A stretch of DNA of 64,000 bases, taken from the NCBI GenBank assembly GCA_028819255.1, contig JAPPMB010000015.1:62001-126000 (forward strand), read 5' to 3'. The position numbers were made by a program, and so were the translations under genes. Shown in pieces: positions 26,939 through 37,119 of the stretch. Origin of the DNA: Bryobacterales bacterium (GTDB taxonomy: Bacteria; Acidobacteriota; Terriglobia; Bryobacterales; UBA6623). How positions within the stretch are numbered: position 1 is the stretch's first letter; each line of letters starts with the position of its first letter. The notes beneath the pieces are model-generated. The model worked only from the letters and a program-made list of their open reading frames with translations, made no database searches and was not told the origin of the DNA.

Positions 26939-29900
26939 CTATTGCCGCTGAAGTTCGGTCTGGCCGAAGACCCAATTCCGGATCACCTGGTAGCCGGGGG
27001 CGTCGGCCTCGTATCGAACGCCCCCTTGATGCCCGTCCTCTTCTCCCGACTGGATGTTGAGCGGCTTCTGCAGGAACTTGCTCTTCTCGACGTCGTGGAG
27101 ATCGACCCGTTGCTGCATTCTGCGGTAGTTGCCCAGCAGCGCATCCGGCGGGATGTATCCGGCTGCGTCGGGAGGCTCGATGTACAGGGTCGGCACGCGT
27201 CCCGGGACGCCGTGGCACGAGATGCACGCCCGGTTGTCCTTGGAGTCGATGCGGCTCATTTCTGCGAAGACGTAGTCGCGGAAGTGGATCACGTCCGCGA
27301 TCCACTCGTCCGAGTCGCCCAGCGGGCGGATGTCGCCCGACTGCTGCACGGAGGCGTCCTGCCGGATGAGCTCCCTCAGACGCTTGCCGTAGATCTTGTC
27401 GTCGCTGTTGAGGATGTTCTCGATGCGGGTGCGGTACACGGGGCTCGGTTCCCGCTCGAACCAAGCCGCGAGCGCCTTGAGCACTTCGGGGTTTCGCCGC
27501 AGGGCGGTCTTGTTCGCGAGGGCGATAGCCTGCTTGCGCACGTCTTCCGGCGTGTCTTCAGAGAACCACGATGTGAACATCGCGATCAGCCGGTCCTTGG
27601 CCGCGACGATCGGGTCGATCACGTCGATTCCCAAGTCGTCCTTGGTGAACAGCGACCCCGCTGTCTCGCCGGGCTCGAGCTTCACGTAGTCGAGTCCGAT
27701 GATGTAGTTCTTCTCGGCGTCCGGGTTGGCGCCTGTCATCACGAACGTGAACCGGTTTGAGCCCTTCTCGAAGGGATGGACGCCCAGCGAGACCGGCCCC
27801 GGCGCGGTCAGGTCAGGCAGGTAGAAGTCCAGGGGGTCACCGAATGCCTCACCGTTCAGGGAGGGCTGAACGATGCCCATTTCGCGGTCATGGAGAAACG
27901 CCGCGATGACTTCGTATCGGCCTGCCTCCGGGGCCTCGAGTTCGAGCGTCAGACGGTGGCCGGGAAGGCCTTCGCGCCACCATAGGATCGTGTTGCGGCT
28001 GGTGAGGCCGTCCGGCACGAGCTGTTCCGTGGTTCGGCCCCCGGTCAGTTCCAGAACCTTGAGGTCCTCGGCCTCGGTGGCGCCCTCCACCGCCTCCTCG
28101 ATGGTGGGTCCGCCCTCCTGGTAGCGCAGCATCCACTCGGTGGACGGCAGCCAGAACAGCGCGTCTCCGCCAACGTGGTCGAAGGCGGCCCGGCGGTGAA
28201 GCGTGGGATTGGCTCCCAAGATCTTGCCTAGGAGCACCGCCCGTTCGCGGTCGATCGGGGGGCCGCCCGCGGTCGCCGGGGCAGGGCGCCCGAGTGCGAA
28301 CGGGGCCGATGCGATCGGCCTCGGTTCCGGGCGAGGGACCAGCAGTTCGAAGAACTGGCGCTCCGTCTCCGCGTCCTCTTCCGGAAACACCCACCGGACC
28401 CGCGAAAGGAAGCGGACGAGGGCCTCTGCGTCATCCTGGCGGTTGGCGCGCAGGAACTCGTCAAGTTTCGCAAGCAGGGGCTGGATGGTGCCGAGCTCGC
28501 CGGGCAGTCGCAGGGCGCTCGGGTTCGAGAGCGCCTTGGCGGCCGCGGCAACCTGGTCGAGATCGTCGCTGCCCAGCAGTGCCAGGAGGTGCCGCTGCAA
28601 GGGAGGGTAGTTGACGTTCGCCGCGCCCTGCAGGGCGATTGAGCGCCAGGGTGTCCGGCCCTCGTCCTCCCGGTCGCGGTAGACGCTCAACAGGATGTCT
28701 CCGAGCAGCTCGGTCGCTCCGGGCGTCGAGTACCCGAGCTGTCCGGGACCGCCGTCACCTCCGCGCTCCTGGAAGTGGGTCGCCGCAACCGCAACGAGCC
28801 TCTGCTCGAGGAGCTTGCGCTGGTCTCCGGCATCCCTCCGGGCCGAGGACAGCATGCGGTACAGATCCTCGAGCTCGCGGTACTGCTGCGGACGGTTTCC
28901 AGTGCCGGTCTGGTTTGCGATCTGGCCGTTCACGATCAGCATCGAGGCCGTCGAGTACCGAAGCGCGTTCTCGACATGGGTGTTGGACTCGTTTCGCAAC
29001 AGAGCCTCGACCCATGCCTTGCTGATCCGCTGACGCAGCGGGGGGTTCCAGACCCACCAGTGCCACGCCGCCTTGAAGGCGTACGCCCGCACGCCGGGAA
29101 ACGGGTCGTGCATCGCCTGCTGGAGAATGTCCGCCAGCTCGTTGCGGTTCACGCGGGAGCGCGGACCCGTGAGGTCGACCCGCATCACGAGCGCCTGCAG
29201 GATCGACTGGCGGGCACGCGCATCGCCCGCCCTGTAGGCGGCGAACAGGGCCGGCCAGCCTTGGTCGTCGAGAAGAAGCTGGCGCATTGACCAGAACGAC
29301 ACCTCGCGACACGCCTTGACGGGATCGGAAAGCCCGGCGACCAAGGCAGGAATCCCGGCGGGCGCCAGTGCCCCCCCGATTCCCAGATAGCCGAAGTAGC
29401 GGACCTGCGGAACCTCGTCCTCGGTGGCGCCGATCATCAGATCGACGAAATCGTCGCGTCCCGTGGACTGCAACGCCCTTGCCCTCGAGATCCGCTCTAT
29501 CGGCATCTCGTCGGGTCGCGGTTCGAAGTCGCTCCTCTCGAAGGGCTCGGCGTCGCCGGGGAAGAGACGGCTCAGCGCCCGAATCACGTAGGCGTTGGTG
29601 ACAAACCCGGTCTGGGCGGATCGATTCCACAGCCCGTACTCGAACTGGTTCTCCAGCAGCCACTCCACCGCCCGGCCGACGGGTGGGCTGTCGGTGCCGA
29701 AACCGGCCGCCCGCAGGGCGATCAGCGACACGGCTGTCGGAGCGGCATCGCCTTCCTCGGCAATCCGGTTCCAGATGTCCCTGCTCTCGTCGTGGACGCC
29801 CAGATCGAAGCCCCACGATCCGTCGTCCTGCTGCAGCGCCAGCAGCCGCTGGAGGTCGCGGTCGACCTGCCGCTCGAACTTCGGCAGAAGCTCGGCGTAG

Positions 29901-31783
29901 CGCTTGCCCATTTCCGATTGCGGATCCAGGTTGCCGAGCTCCGTCCTGGGAAGCAGGTCGTGGAAGAACTCGATGCGGTGCCCCAGGTCGTCGACCACCT
30001 TGATCTGGAGGTCGCCTGTCGCCACGATCTTCTCGGCCTTCTCCAGGACCCCATCGAGATACCGGTCCTCGCCGCTGTCGCGCCACGCCCGCTCAAGAAT
30101 CTCCGCTGCGAACTTGAAGACCACGTTCGGGCCGAAGTTCGATCCTTTTCCAGCCGCATTGATGCCGCCCGGATCGGCGGTCTGGAGAACGTAGTTCGCC
30201 GTTCGTCTCTGTTGGTAGGAATGGAGCCGCTTGGGCCTGAAGGTGCGCTCGTGCAGCACGACGTTGCGTCCCGCGACCCGGCTGCCCGCCGGCGCATCGC
30301 CCAAGTCGTTGGGGGCGAGCGACGTGTTGACCGCCGCATCGACGAGCTCGTTCGTCGGACGCAGGCTCTCGTACATCGTGTTGACAAGGCGGCGGTGGTT
30401 CTGGATGGTGCCTTCCGGGCGGTAGCCGTGGCGCATCGCGTCGGCGACACCCCACACGCCGCTCTGCGTGTGGCAGCTCATGCAGTTCTCGCCGAACAGG
30501 CTGGAGCCGTCTCGAACGCGCCTGTGCACGGCGATGTTGCGGGGACGGTGAATCAACCAGGCGTCGACCTCGGCAAGGTGGTAGTAGATGGACTGCTTCA
30601 GGGCCTGCTGCGGGGTCTCGAAGGGCGCGGGATCCACCAGGCGGACCTCCAGCTCGTACCCGGGCTGGTTCGCCTCGACCCGCAGATAGTATGTTCCGCC
30701 CGGCTGCAGCCGGCGCGTCACAAACGAGCGGAAGTTGTCGTCCTGCTGGTGGAGCCTCTCGTTCACGTCGCGTCCGTCGTAGTACGTGTAGACGGGCTGC
30801 GCCCCCGGAATGACCTCCGTGTCCGGATGGATGTACGGGACGGCGTTGTTGTTGCCGAAGTCCTCCCTCTTGGCCGCCTCGCGGGGCTTCAGCTCCTCGG
30901 GCGTCGGGACGCCAGGCTTGTACACGCGGATTCGGGCGCTGACCACCGGATCAGGCAGCTGCAGGTTGGCTGTCAGAAGCTTGACGCGGTCACCTCTGAA
31001 CTCAAGGCGATACCAGTCGTCCGGGGAGCTGCCCGAGGCGGCGTTGTCGAAGTACTCCAGCTCGTCCGCCCCTCCCACGACACGCAGGACCTGGTCGGCA
31101 TTGCCGGCCTCGAAGGGAAGGATCACGGCATGCTCGGGCGCGTTGTTGGGTTCGGCCTCAAGAACAATGTCCGCGCCGGCCGTGGACGGGACAGGCCCGA
31201 CATCGACCCAGAGATCGGCTCCGTCGGCTGAGGGCGTGCGGGCAGGGGCCGCAGTCGCCAGCGGAGCCAGCCCCGTATCCCGGTGGTACTGCGGCTTCAT
31301 TGGCTCGCGGCTGACCACGGTCTCGAGGTCGAGTTCATAGCGGCCGCTCACAGGAGCCTTGTAGAGCAGAAACACATCGGGGTCGAGCGCGTGGAGAACC
31401 TTCGTCCAGCCGTTTTCGATGCCGACGACCAGGTCCCCGCGCTCGCCGGCGAAGGCCGAATCAGACCTCGGCGGCCCGGACCAGCGCGCCTCGATTCGGG
31501 CGTTCTCCGGAAGTTGCTCCGGGGCCTCGATCCCGACCTGGATCTGGACCGTCTGGCCCGCATCAAGTTCCCAGGCGTTGGACCAGGCTCCGTCGAGCGT
31601 CACAGTTTCCGCCGAGCCGATGCCCGCGACCAACCAGCAGGGGACGGAGAGAAGGGCGGCCCAGAGTGCGAGGCGACGGTCTGGTCCGGCGCTCTTTGCC
31701 CCGTTCATGTCGAGGGGGGCGTCGGCTGTTGGCGCCTGGGCGGGGGACGGAGGGAACGCGGGATGAAGGTTCCGGATCGACAT
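26939..31783 (-). CDS. Giant multidomain cytochrome c / HEAT-repeat protein
   Basis: An exported protein of 1614 residues (or 1589 if it starts at MNGAKSAGPDRR, directly before the signal helix LALWAALLSVPCWLVAGIG). Residues about 60-390 are beta-rich with two pre-peptidase-like segments. A first haem site, CMSCH (434-438), follows, then an alpha/alpha-toroid region resembling squalene-cyclase repeats (QQDDGSWGFD, ENQFEYGLWN), then HEAT-like repeats to about 1100, a beta-sandwich that may bind carbohydrate (EAGRYEVIAAF, SLGVHPFEKGSNRFTF), and a terminal cytochrome domain with a second haem site, CISCH (1520-1524). Large haem/HEAT fusions are known from Planctomycetes and Acidobacteria, with unknown substrates. 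An oxidative or electron-transfer role in the periplasm is likely. Convergent with the acyl-CoA synthetase gene. Confidence 0.88.
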   Translation of the reverse strand: MSIRNLHPAFPPSPAQAPTADAPLDMNGAKSAGPDRRLALWAALLSVPCWLVAGIGSAETVTLDGAWSNAWELDAGQTVQIQVGIEAPEQLPENARIEARWSGPPRSDSAFAGERGDLVVGIENGWTKVLHALDPDVFLLYKAPVSGRYELDLETVVSREPMKPQYHRDTGLAPLATAAPARTPSADGADLWVDVGPVPSTAGADIVLEAEPNNAPEHAVILPFEAGNADQVLRVVGGADELEYFDNAASGSSPDDWYRLEFRGDRVKLLTANLQLPDPVVSARIRVYKPGVPTPEELKPREAAKREDFGNNNAVPYIHPDTEVIPGAQPVYTYYDGRDVNERLHQQDDNFRSFVTRRLQPGGTYYLRVEANQPGYELEVRLVDPAPFETPQQALKQSIYYHLAEVDAWLIHRPRNIAVHRRVRDGSSLFGENCMSCHTQSGVWGVADAMRHGYRPEGTIQNHRRLVNTMYESLRPTNELVDAAVNTSLAPNDLGDAPAGSRVAGRNVVLHERTFRPKRLHSYQQRRTANYVLQTADPGGINAAGKGSNFGPNVVFKFAAEILERAWRDSGEDRYLDGVLEKAEKIVATGDLQIKVVDDLGHRIEFFHDLLPRTELGNLDPQSEMGKRYAELLPKFERQVDRDLQRLLALQQDDGSWGFDLGVHDESRDIWNRIAEEGDAAPTAVSLIALRAAGFGTDSPPVGRAVEWLLENQFEYGLWNRSAQTGFVTNAYVIRALSRLFPGDAEPFERSDFEPRPDEMPIERISRARALQSTGRDDFVDLMIGATEDEVPQVRYFGYLGIGGALAPAGIPALVAGLSDPVKACREVSFWSMRQLLLDDQGWPALFAAYRAGDARARQSILQALVMRVDLTGPRSRVNRNELADILQQAMHDPFPGVRAYAFKAAWHWWVWNPPLRQRISKAWVEALLRNESNTHVENALRYSTASMLIVNGQIANQTGTGNRPQQYRELEDLYRMLSSARRDAGDQRKLLEQRLVAVAATHFQERGGDGGPGQLGYSTPGATELLGDILLSVYRDREDEGRTPWRSIALQGAANVNYPPLQRHLLALLGSDDLDQVAAAAKALSNPSALRLPGELGTIQPLLAKLDEFLRANRQDDAEALVRFLSRVRWVFPEEDAETERQFFELLVPRPEPRPIASAPFALGRPAPATAGGPPIDRERAVLLGKILGANPTLHRRAAFDHVGGDALFWLPSTEWMLRYQEGGPTIEEAVEGATEAEDLKVLELTGGRTTEQLVPDGLTSRNTILWWREGLPGHRLTLELEAPEAGRYEVIAAFLHDREMGIVQPSLNGEAFGDPLDFYLPDLTAPGPVSLGVHPFEKGSNRFTFVMTGANPDAEKNYIIGLDYVKLEPGETAGSLFTKDDLGIDVIDPIVAAKDRLIAMFTSWFSEDTPEDVRKQAIALANKTALRRNPEVLKALAAWFEREPSPVYRTRIENILNSDDKIYGKRLRELIRQDASVQQSGDIRPLGDSDEWIADVIHFRDYVFAEMSRIDSKDNRACISCHGVPGRVPTLYIEPPDAAGYIPPDALLGNYRRMQQRVDLHDVEKSKFLQKPLNIQSGEEDGHQGGVRYEADAPGYQVIRNWVFGQTELQRQ

Positions 31784-32072
31784 GGCTTCTTGCTGTCAGC
31801 AAGGCACCGATCCCGGCTGGCCGACGGCGGCGAATCGCGCAGCCGGATCGGAAACCCGCGACTGCGGCCGGGGGCCCCGGGATGGACCGCTTTCGTTGTC
31901 CATTATATGTGGGAGGCCGATCGACAAGGCCCGTCCCACCTCTCATCCCCGTCGCTTTCCACGGCGCGCGTCGTGCGCAAACCGCACAGGACCTCCGGCG
32001 ACAGCAGAGGGCGGAGGGCCTGTCGGGACAGCCCCGGGTAGGCAGTGTCCGGCCTCACGGGGCCGCCTCGGC

Positions 32073-33074
32073 TCATGTCCGCAGCTTGGCCGCGATGTCG
32101 GCCGCGATCTGACCACCGTGAAAGCGACCGTTCTCAATGAAGATCTCGTTCGTGTGCATGCCCGCGACGATCACTCCTGCGAGGTAGACGCCCGGGCGGT
32201 CGCTCTCGAGCGTGTCCGGGTTCGTCCTAGGCTTCCGGGTGACCTCGTCGAAGACGATGCCGAGCGCCGCCAGAAACTCGATGTCCGGCTGGTATCCCGT
32301 CATTGCGAGCACAAAATCGTTGCGAATGGAGACCGGGCCATCAGGGGTGGCCAGATGCAATGCTTCCGGCTCGATTCTTGTGACGCGAGTCCCCAGGAAG
32401 GCGCGAATCTCACTATTCTTGATCCGGTTAGTGATGTCCGGCATGATCCAGTACTTGATCTTCGGGCTCAGTTCCGGGCGCCTGTGAATCAGCGTGACCC
32501 GCGCTCCTGACCGGAAGCACTCCAGGGCGCAGATGGCCGCGGAATTCTGCCCGCCGATCACAGCGAGGTCGCAATCGTAGAACGGGTGGGCCTCCCGATA
32601 GTAGTGGTGGACCTTGTCGAGATCCTCCCCCGGAACACCCATCGTGACCGGGATGTCGTAGAAGCCTGTGGCGAGCACAACCTTCTTCGCTCGGTAGCGG
32701 CGCGGTCTCCCGGTCCGGTCCGTGGTGGACACGACGAACGCGCCGTCGCCGCCGGCGACGCTGCCAACGTGCTCGTACTGACGGATGTTCAGGCGATAGT
32801 GGCTCGCCACCCGACGGTAGTACTTCAGGGCTTCGCCGCGCGTCGGCTTTTCCCGCACCGCCGTCATCGGGATGTCGCCGATCTCCAGCAGTTCGGGAGT
32901 TGTGAAGAACGTCAGGTTCGTCGGGTACCTGTACAGCGAGTTGACGACGCACCCCTTCTCGATCGTCGTTACGCTGAGACCGGCTCTCTGGACCTCAATG
33001 GCACAGGCCAAGCCTGTGGGGCCGGCACCCACCACGATGACATCCACTGATTCGTCAAGATCGCCGGGACGCAA
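32073..33074 (-). CDS. ypdA: YpdA-family FAD-dependent (bacillithiol) disulfide reductase
   Basis: A thioredoxin-reductase-like flavoprotein of about 333 residues. It has the FAD site IVVGAGPTGLACAIE at the N-terminus, the YpdA-type stretch YPTNLTFFTTPELLEIGDIP, a second dinucleotide site LAVIGGQNSAAICALE for NADPH, and a C-terminal ...GVYLAGVIVAGMHTNEIFIENGRFHGG. It lacks the CxxC of thioredoxin reductase, as expected for YpdA, which reduces bacillithiol disulfide in Firmicutes and probably acidobacteria. The ORF track extends it to 799 residues, but upstream codons are the shadow of the FG-GAP gene. I place the start at TTG 33074, where TATACT lies only 5 nt upstream, suggesting a leaderless start; GTG 33047 is the alternative. 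Confidence 0.88.
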   Translation of the reverse strand: MRPGDLDESVDVIVVGAGPTGLACAIEVQRAGLSVTTIEKGCVVNSLYRYPTNLTFFTTPELLEIGDIPMTAVREKPTRGEALKYYRRVASHYRLNIRQYEHVGSVAGGDGAFVVSTTDRTGRPRRYRAKKVVLATGFYDIPVTMGVPGEDLDKVHHYYREAHPFYDCDLAVIGGQNSAAICALECFRSGARVTLIHRRPELSPKIKYWIMPDITNRIKNSEIRAFLGTRVTRIEPEALHLATPDGPVSIRNDFVLAMTGYQPDIEFLAALGIVFDEVTRKPRTNPDTLESDRPGVYLAGVIVAGMHTNEIFIENGRFHGGQIAADIAAKLRT

Positions 33075-33179
33075 CTCCCAGTATAGGAAGAGGCTCTCCG
33101 CTCGAGAGCCAGGGCGGAAACGGCCAGGTGGGACACTATGCGTGGGTCGCCAGTCGACCGCCGCGGGAGGATCAAACCT

Positions 33180-34334
33180 ATGAGATTTCCAATCACACTG
33201 ATGTTGGCCGGTTCGCTGCTGGCACAGGAGGCGATCTGCCAGGGCGCCGACTGGAAGCGCCATGTGGTCGCCACCGGCTTTGTCTGCCAGACCGCCGTGG
33301 CTGCGGACTTCACAGGAGACGGCAAGCCCGACGTGATCGCCGATGCCCACGGCGAGACTCACCTGTATGTCGCCCCAGACTGGGACAAGGTGGTCATCGA
33401 CGGAAAGTGGCCGTTCCGCCCGGGAGAGCGCAACACGATCCACAGCGAAGTGATGGATGTGGATGGCGACGGCGATCCGGATTACGTGGGTGCGGTCTAC
33501 TCGCCGGGCCCGGTGTTCTGGCTCGAGCGGCCGGACGACCCACTCAGGGACCGCTGGACGATGCGGATCGTCGACAGCGAGGTGAACGGAACCCATGGAC
33601 TGGTCAAGGGGGACATCGACGGGGACGGAAGGACGGATCTGGCAGGGAACAGCGCCCAGCCCAAGGATCCCTATCCCAACTCCCTGGTCTGGTGGCGCGT
33701 GCCGGACAAGCCGCGATCGGCCGAGGAATGGATTCGATACGTGTTCGCCGACCAGGACGCACCCGGCTTGAGCCACTACCTCGGCGTCGGAGACCTCGAC
33801 GGGGACGGAAAGCAGGATGTGGTCTCCGCCGGCAAGGACGCCGTGACCGGGGGAGGGAATTGGTTCGCCTGGTGGAAGCAGCCTGCGGACGGGTCGACTC
33901 CCTGGCTCAAGAGGACTCTTGCGGTGAATGAGACGGGCGCAACGAACGCTCTGCCGGCTGACCTGAACGGCGACGGCAAGATGGACATCTTCGCCACGCG
34001 GGGACACGGCAAGGGCGTCCTCTGGTTCGAAGGCCCTCACTTCGCTCTGCATGAGATCGACCCGAGTCTGGAGGGTCCCCACGACTTGGACATCGGAGAC
34101 ATCGACGGTGACGGAGACACAGACGGCGTCACGTGCGGCAAGGACAGCTATGTCGTTGCATGGTACGAGAACGACGGTCGTGGCAGCTTCAGCAAGCACG
34201 TAATCCACGACGACCAGGCGGCCTACGACATCCGTTTGGTCGACATGGATGTTGACGGAGATCCGGATGTGCTGGTCGCCGGCCAGAATTCCCGGAACGT
34301 CGTTTGGTTTGAGAACCCGCTGGGGACTCCCTGA
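33180..34334 (+). CDS. Secreted FG-GAP/VCBS-repeat protein
   Basis: A 384-residue exported protein. I start it at MRFPITLMLAGSLLAQ, which follows a GGGAGG ribosome site and gives a signal peptide; the ORF-track start 14 codons earlier does not. Seven calcium-loop repeats of the type D-x-D/N-G-D-G-x-x-D are visible, for example DFTGDGKPD, DVDGDGDPD, DIDGDGRTD, DLDGDGKQD, DLNGDGKMD, DIDGDGDTD and DMDVDGDPD. They indicate a seven-bladed integrin-like beta-propeller. Such proteins are common in Planctomycetes, Verrucomicrobia and Acidobacteria, with binding roles at the cell surface; no enzymatic residues are visible. Divergent from the YpdA-like gene with about 105 bp between starts. Confidence 0.88.
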   Translation: MRFPITLMLAGSLLAQEAICQGADWKRHVVATGFVCQTAVAADFTGDGKPDVIADAHGETHLYVAPDWDKVVIDGKWPFRPGERNTIHSEVMDVDGDGDPDYVGAVYSPGPVFWLERPDDPLRDRWTMRIVDSEVNGTHGLVKGDIDGDGRTDLAGNSAQPKDPYPNSLVWWRVPDKPRSAEEWIRYVFADQDAPGLSHYLGVGDLDGDGKQDVVSAGKDAVTGGGNWFAWWKQPADGSTPWLKRTLAVNETGATNALPADLNGDGKMDIFATRGHGKGVLWFEGPHFALHEIDPSLEGPHDLDIGDIDGDGDTDGVTCGKDSYVVAWYENDGRGSFSKHVIHDDQAAYDIRLVDMDVDGDPDVLVAGQNSRNVVWFENPLGTP

Positions 34335-34723
34335 ATGTTCGATGGCATGCGGGGAACCTTGCTTGGCCACATCGGACTGACCGCACCGCTTCGGAACGAA
34401 AGCGGGCCTTGGTTCTGAAACCGCACGATCGGACGAACGCCGGGAGTTCGACGCCGCATTTCCAGAGGTCACCGAGTGCAGGCAAGACGCGATGGCGATG
34501 CAAGTGGGGATGGGGCTGACGGCCGCCGGATCAGGGCGGCCACCGTTCTGTCGCTTCCTCCTCGATCAGCCCATTCAGCTCAAACCTGACGCCCCGAACG
34601 CTGAGATCCCTAGGGCCACGACGGGGTCAACGAGATGGTGAGGACACGTAGGCCCCAGTTCGCGGGGGTCGACGATTCCCGAACCAGGTCCCGACAGGGA
34701 AGGAGCATCGATCCGGTGTCACC
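34335..34723. other. Gene-free stretch
   Basis: About 390 bp between the FG-GAP gene and the methylase remnant. Only shadow ORFs are present and nothing is recognised. It leads into the rearranged block that runs to about 40.8 kb. Confidence 0.4.
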
Positions 34724-35158
34724 CTACGATTCGGCTTGGTCCGGGAGCAGCTGCGTGGCCAAAGCGTTGATCCTGGCTGCGATTCCGCACCGGACAAGCT
34801 CTGCGGGGATCTCCTTCGAGACCTTGACCTGCCCGCTATTCGGAAAGAGGTCGCGAATCTCTCCCGCTGTGGACTCGGCTTCTGAGCACAGGTCTGCAAG
34901 TCTCTCGTGACGGTCATCCTTCGGTTCAAACCGCGGGATGGGAACCCTGCGCCAGGGGTAAAGTTCGAAATCGCGTCCGCAGTCCCTCGACTCACGAAAA
35001 GCCCGATCCAAGCAAGGTGCGTTCAACAGTGTTATTGGATAGCCAGCTTCCTGCTCGCTGCTTGCAACATGCCAGTATAAGCCGTTGTCCACAACGCCAG
35101 ACCTAGGAACATTTCGCGCTGCCCTCATAATGTCACCGGCTTTCGGATACAGAACCAT
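34724..35158 (-). pseudogene. DNA methylase / type IIG enzyme, C-terminal remnant
   Basis: This 144-residue frame matches the C-terminal end of adenine-specific N6 DNA methylases of restriction-modification systems: a VVDNGLYWHVAS stretch, then an insertion-of-strands region ending ITLLNAPCLDRAF, then GRDFELYPWRRVPIPRFEP, followed by DDRHERLADLCSEAE. In full-length enzymes these residues follow the methyltransferase core and specificity region over a total of 900 residues or more; here nothing of the core (no NPPY motif) exists upstream, where sequence gives way to the headless permease on the opposite strand. It is therefore a truncated relic. The family-level match is by pattern memory and would need a profile search. 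Confidence 0.65.
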
Positions 35159-35199
35159 TAGTTTTTTAGGACTGGATAGGCGGCCTGAATGGAAATAGA

Positions 35200-37119
35200 T
35201 TGACCATAAGATTCGTATGCCTGCAGCCGGGCGTGCCCTGCGAAGTAATTATCCCGCTCGAGAGCTACATCTCTGGACGTCAAAGCGTCGACTGGCGGGC
35301 GCGTCGGCTGCTATGGCTGGAGATTCATGGCCGGCTTCGCCCGGACGTCTCGACCGACGCAGCTCGGTCGGAGTTGCAGGTCCTGTGGCCGGGGATTCTC
35401 GAGAGGTCGATTCCGCTGGACGCGAGAGGCGATCGCGAGACGCGGTTCCGATCCCAGACCATCGGGATCCAATCGGCGGCGCGAGGTTCGTCTCGCTATC
35501 AGGGCACCTTTGCGAACCCGCTGTTCGTGCTCGCAATGAGCGTCTGTCTCTTGCTGCTGATCATCTCGTTCAACATCGCCAGTTTGATCCTTGCTCACGC
35601 CGCGTCAATGCGGCGCGAGACAGCACTTCGGATAGCCATAGGTGCCGGGCGCGCCCGGATTCTCCGAATTTCGGCCTTCGAGGGCCTGCTCGTGGTTGCG
35701 GCCGGCGCCACGCTCGGTTTCGGCCTTTCGCTGACCGCCAGCCGTGCGTTACTGGCGTTTTGGGATAGTGGGCCAGGCCGAATCGCTCTCGATCTCCGAA
35801 CCGATTTGCGTCTGTTCGCATTCATAGTGTCCGCGGCACTGCTGTCCGCGTTGGCCGCCGGATTGGTGCCAGCGCTACGAGCCGCCTCGACCGCGCCAGA
35901 TCCTCGGATCCGTGCAGCGGACGATCGCTCGGCCGGAGGTCGGTCTCGCGTCGGAGCGGTTCTATTGAGCGCCCAGATCGCTTTCTCGCTTTGCTCATTG
36001 AGCGTCGCGGTGCTTCTTGGCCGAACGCTTTCCAATCTCCGCGATCAACCGCGAGATTTCGCCCGGGAAGGAGTAGTGACGTTTTCTCTGGCACCAGTCG
36101 CGGATAGCTACGGCGATCGGGATCTGAACGCGTATTACCAGCAGCTTCTGGCGGAAATCGAGGCGATCCCCGGTGTTGTGGCGGCGGCGCTTGCCAGCGA
36201 CCCACCGATGGGGGTATGGCCGACACCGTCCGAAGTGGGGGCGGCCTCGCCGAACGCCGCTGAGGGCGTGACGGCCACGTCTGGGTGCGTCTCGCCCGGG
36301 TTGTTCCCGGTGCTCAGAACCCCGTTGCTGGCCGGGAGGCTTTTCGAAGCCAGTGACCGGACTGGCTCCGAAGGGGCTGCGATCGTCAACCGAGCGCTTG
36401 CCAGGGATCTGTTCGGGGGAGCTTCTGCGCTCGGCCAGCGGATCGGGTTCGGTTTGGAACCAGGTGTACACGACCGACGGGTGGTCGGCGTGATCCAAGA
36501 CCGCGGCTATCGGGGGCTTAGACGGTCCGACGTACCGGCTGTCTACGTCCCGTGCGATCAGCGCGGACTGACTTGGGCGGAAGGCTTCCTGACCCTCGTC
36601 GTGAGAGCCGAAGGACTGGACAGCGACATGGTCGCGCCAGTCTCGCAGCGGATCGAAGCCTTGGGGGTCGAGGTTCCGGTTGGGATCACAAGGCTGCGCA
36701 TGCGCGCCGAGCGGGCGCGTGTGCGCGAGAGGGCGCTTGCGACGGTCTCCACGGCGATTGCCGTGATCGCCTTGGTCCTTGCCGGAATCGGAATGTTCTC
36801 GCTCGCAGCTCATACAGTCCGCAACGAGAGGCGGTCCATCGGAGTCCGGATGGCTGTCGGAGCAGACCGGAGGAGAATACTCGCCTGGGTACTGGAGCGA
36901 ACGGTCCGGGTAGCCGTAGCTGGCATAGCCGTGGGATTGCCGCTTTCCATCCTTGCCGGCAGATTCTTGGAGTCCATGCTCTTCGGAGTCTCGTCTGTGG
37001 ACCCGTGGACCCTTGCCGGAGCCGGAACGGCGTTGGGCGCTATCTCGGCGCTGGCCGCCCTGGCCGGCGCGCTCCAGGCCTCTTTCGTGCAGCCCATGAC
37101 CGTCGTGCGGGAAGACTAG
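35200..37119 (+). pseudogene. ADOP-type ABC permease lacking its N-terminus
   Basis: The frame (639 residues from a TTG) is the C-terminal four-fifths of an ADOP-family (MacB/FtsX-like) permease. It starts in mid-periplasmic domain at CEVIIPLESY, continues through GRLRPDVSTDAARSEL, then the first FtsX unit with NIASLILAHAASMRRETALRIAIGAGRARI, a second periplasmic domain, and the final FtsX unit ending SMLFGVSSVDPWTLAG. The missing part is the first membrane helix and about 200 residues, normally beginning with a short N-terminal sequence and LTIALGIGATT-like helix (compare the intact copy at 37640). The remaining frame is open and well conserved, so the loss looks recent. The break is within 50 bp of the truncated methylase end. 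Confidence 0.75.

Noticed and set aside
29792-31231. 479-codon plus-strand ORF inside the giant cytochrome gene
   Set aside because: Shadow of the minus-strand gene, which has two haem motifs and a signal peptide.
33075-34472. N-terminal half of the 799-codon YpdA ORF
   Set aside because: It is antisense to the FG-GAP gene; the flavoprotein fold begins only at about 33074.
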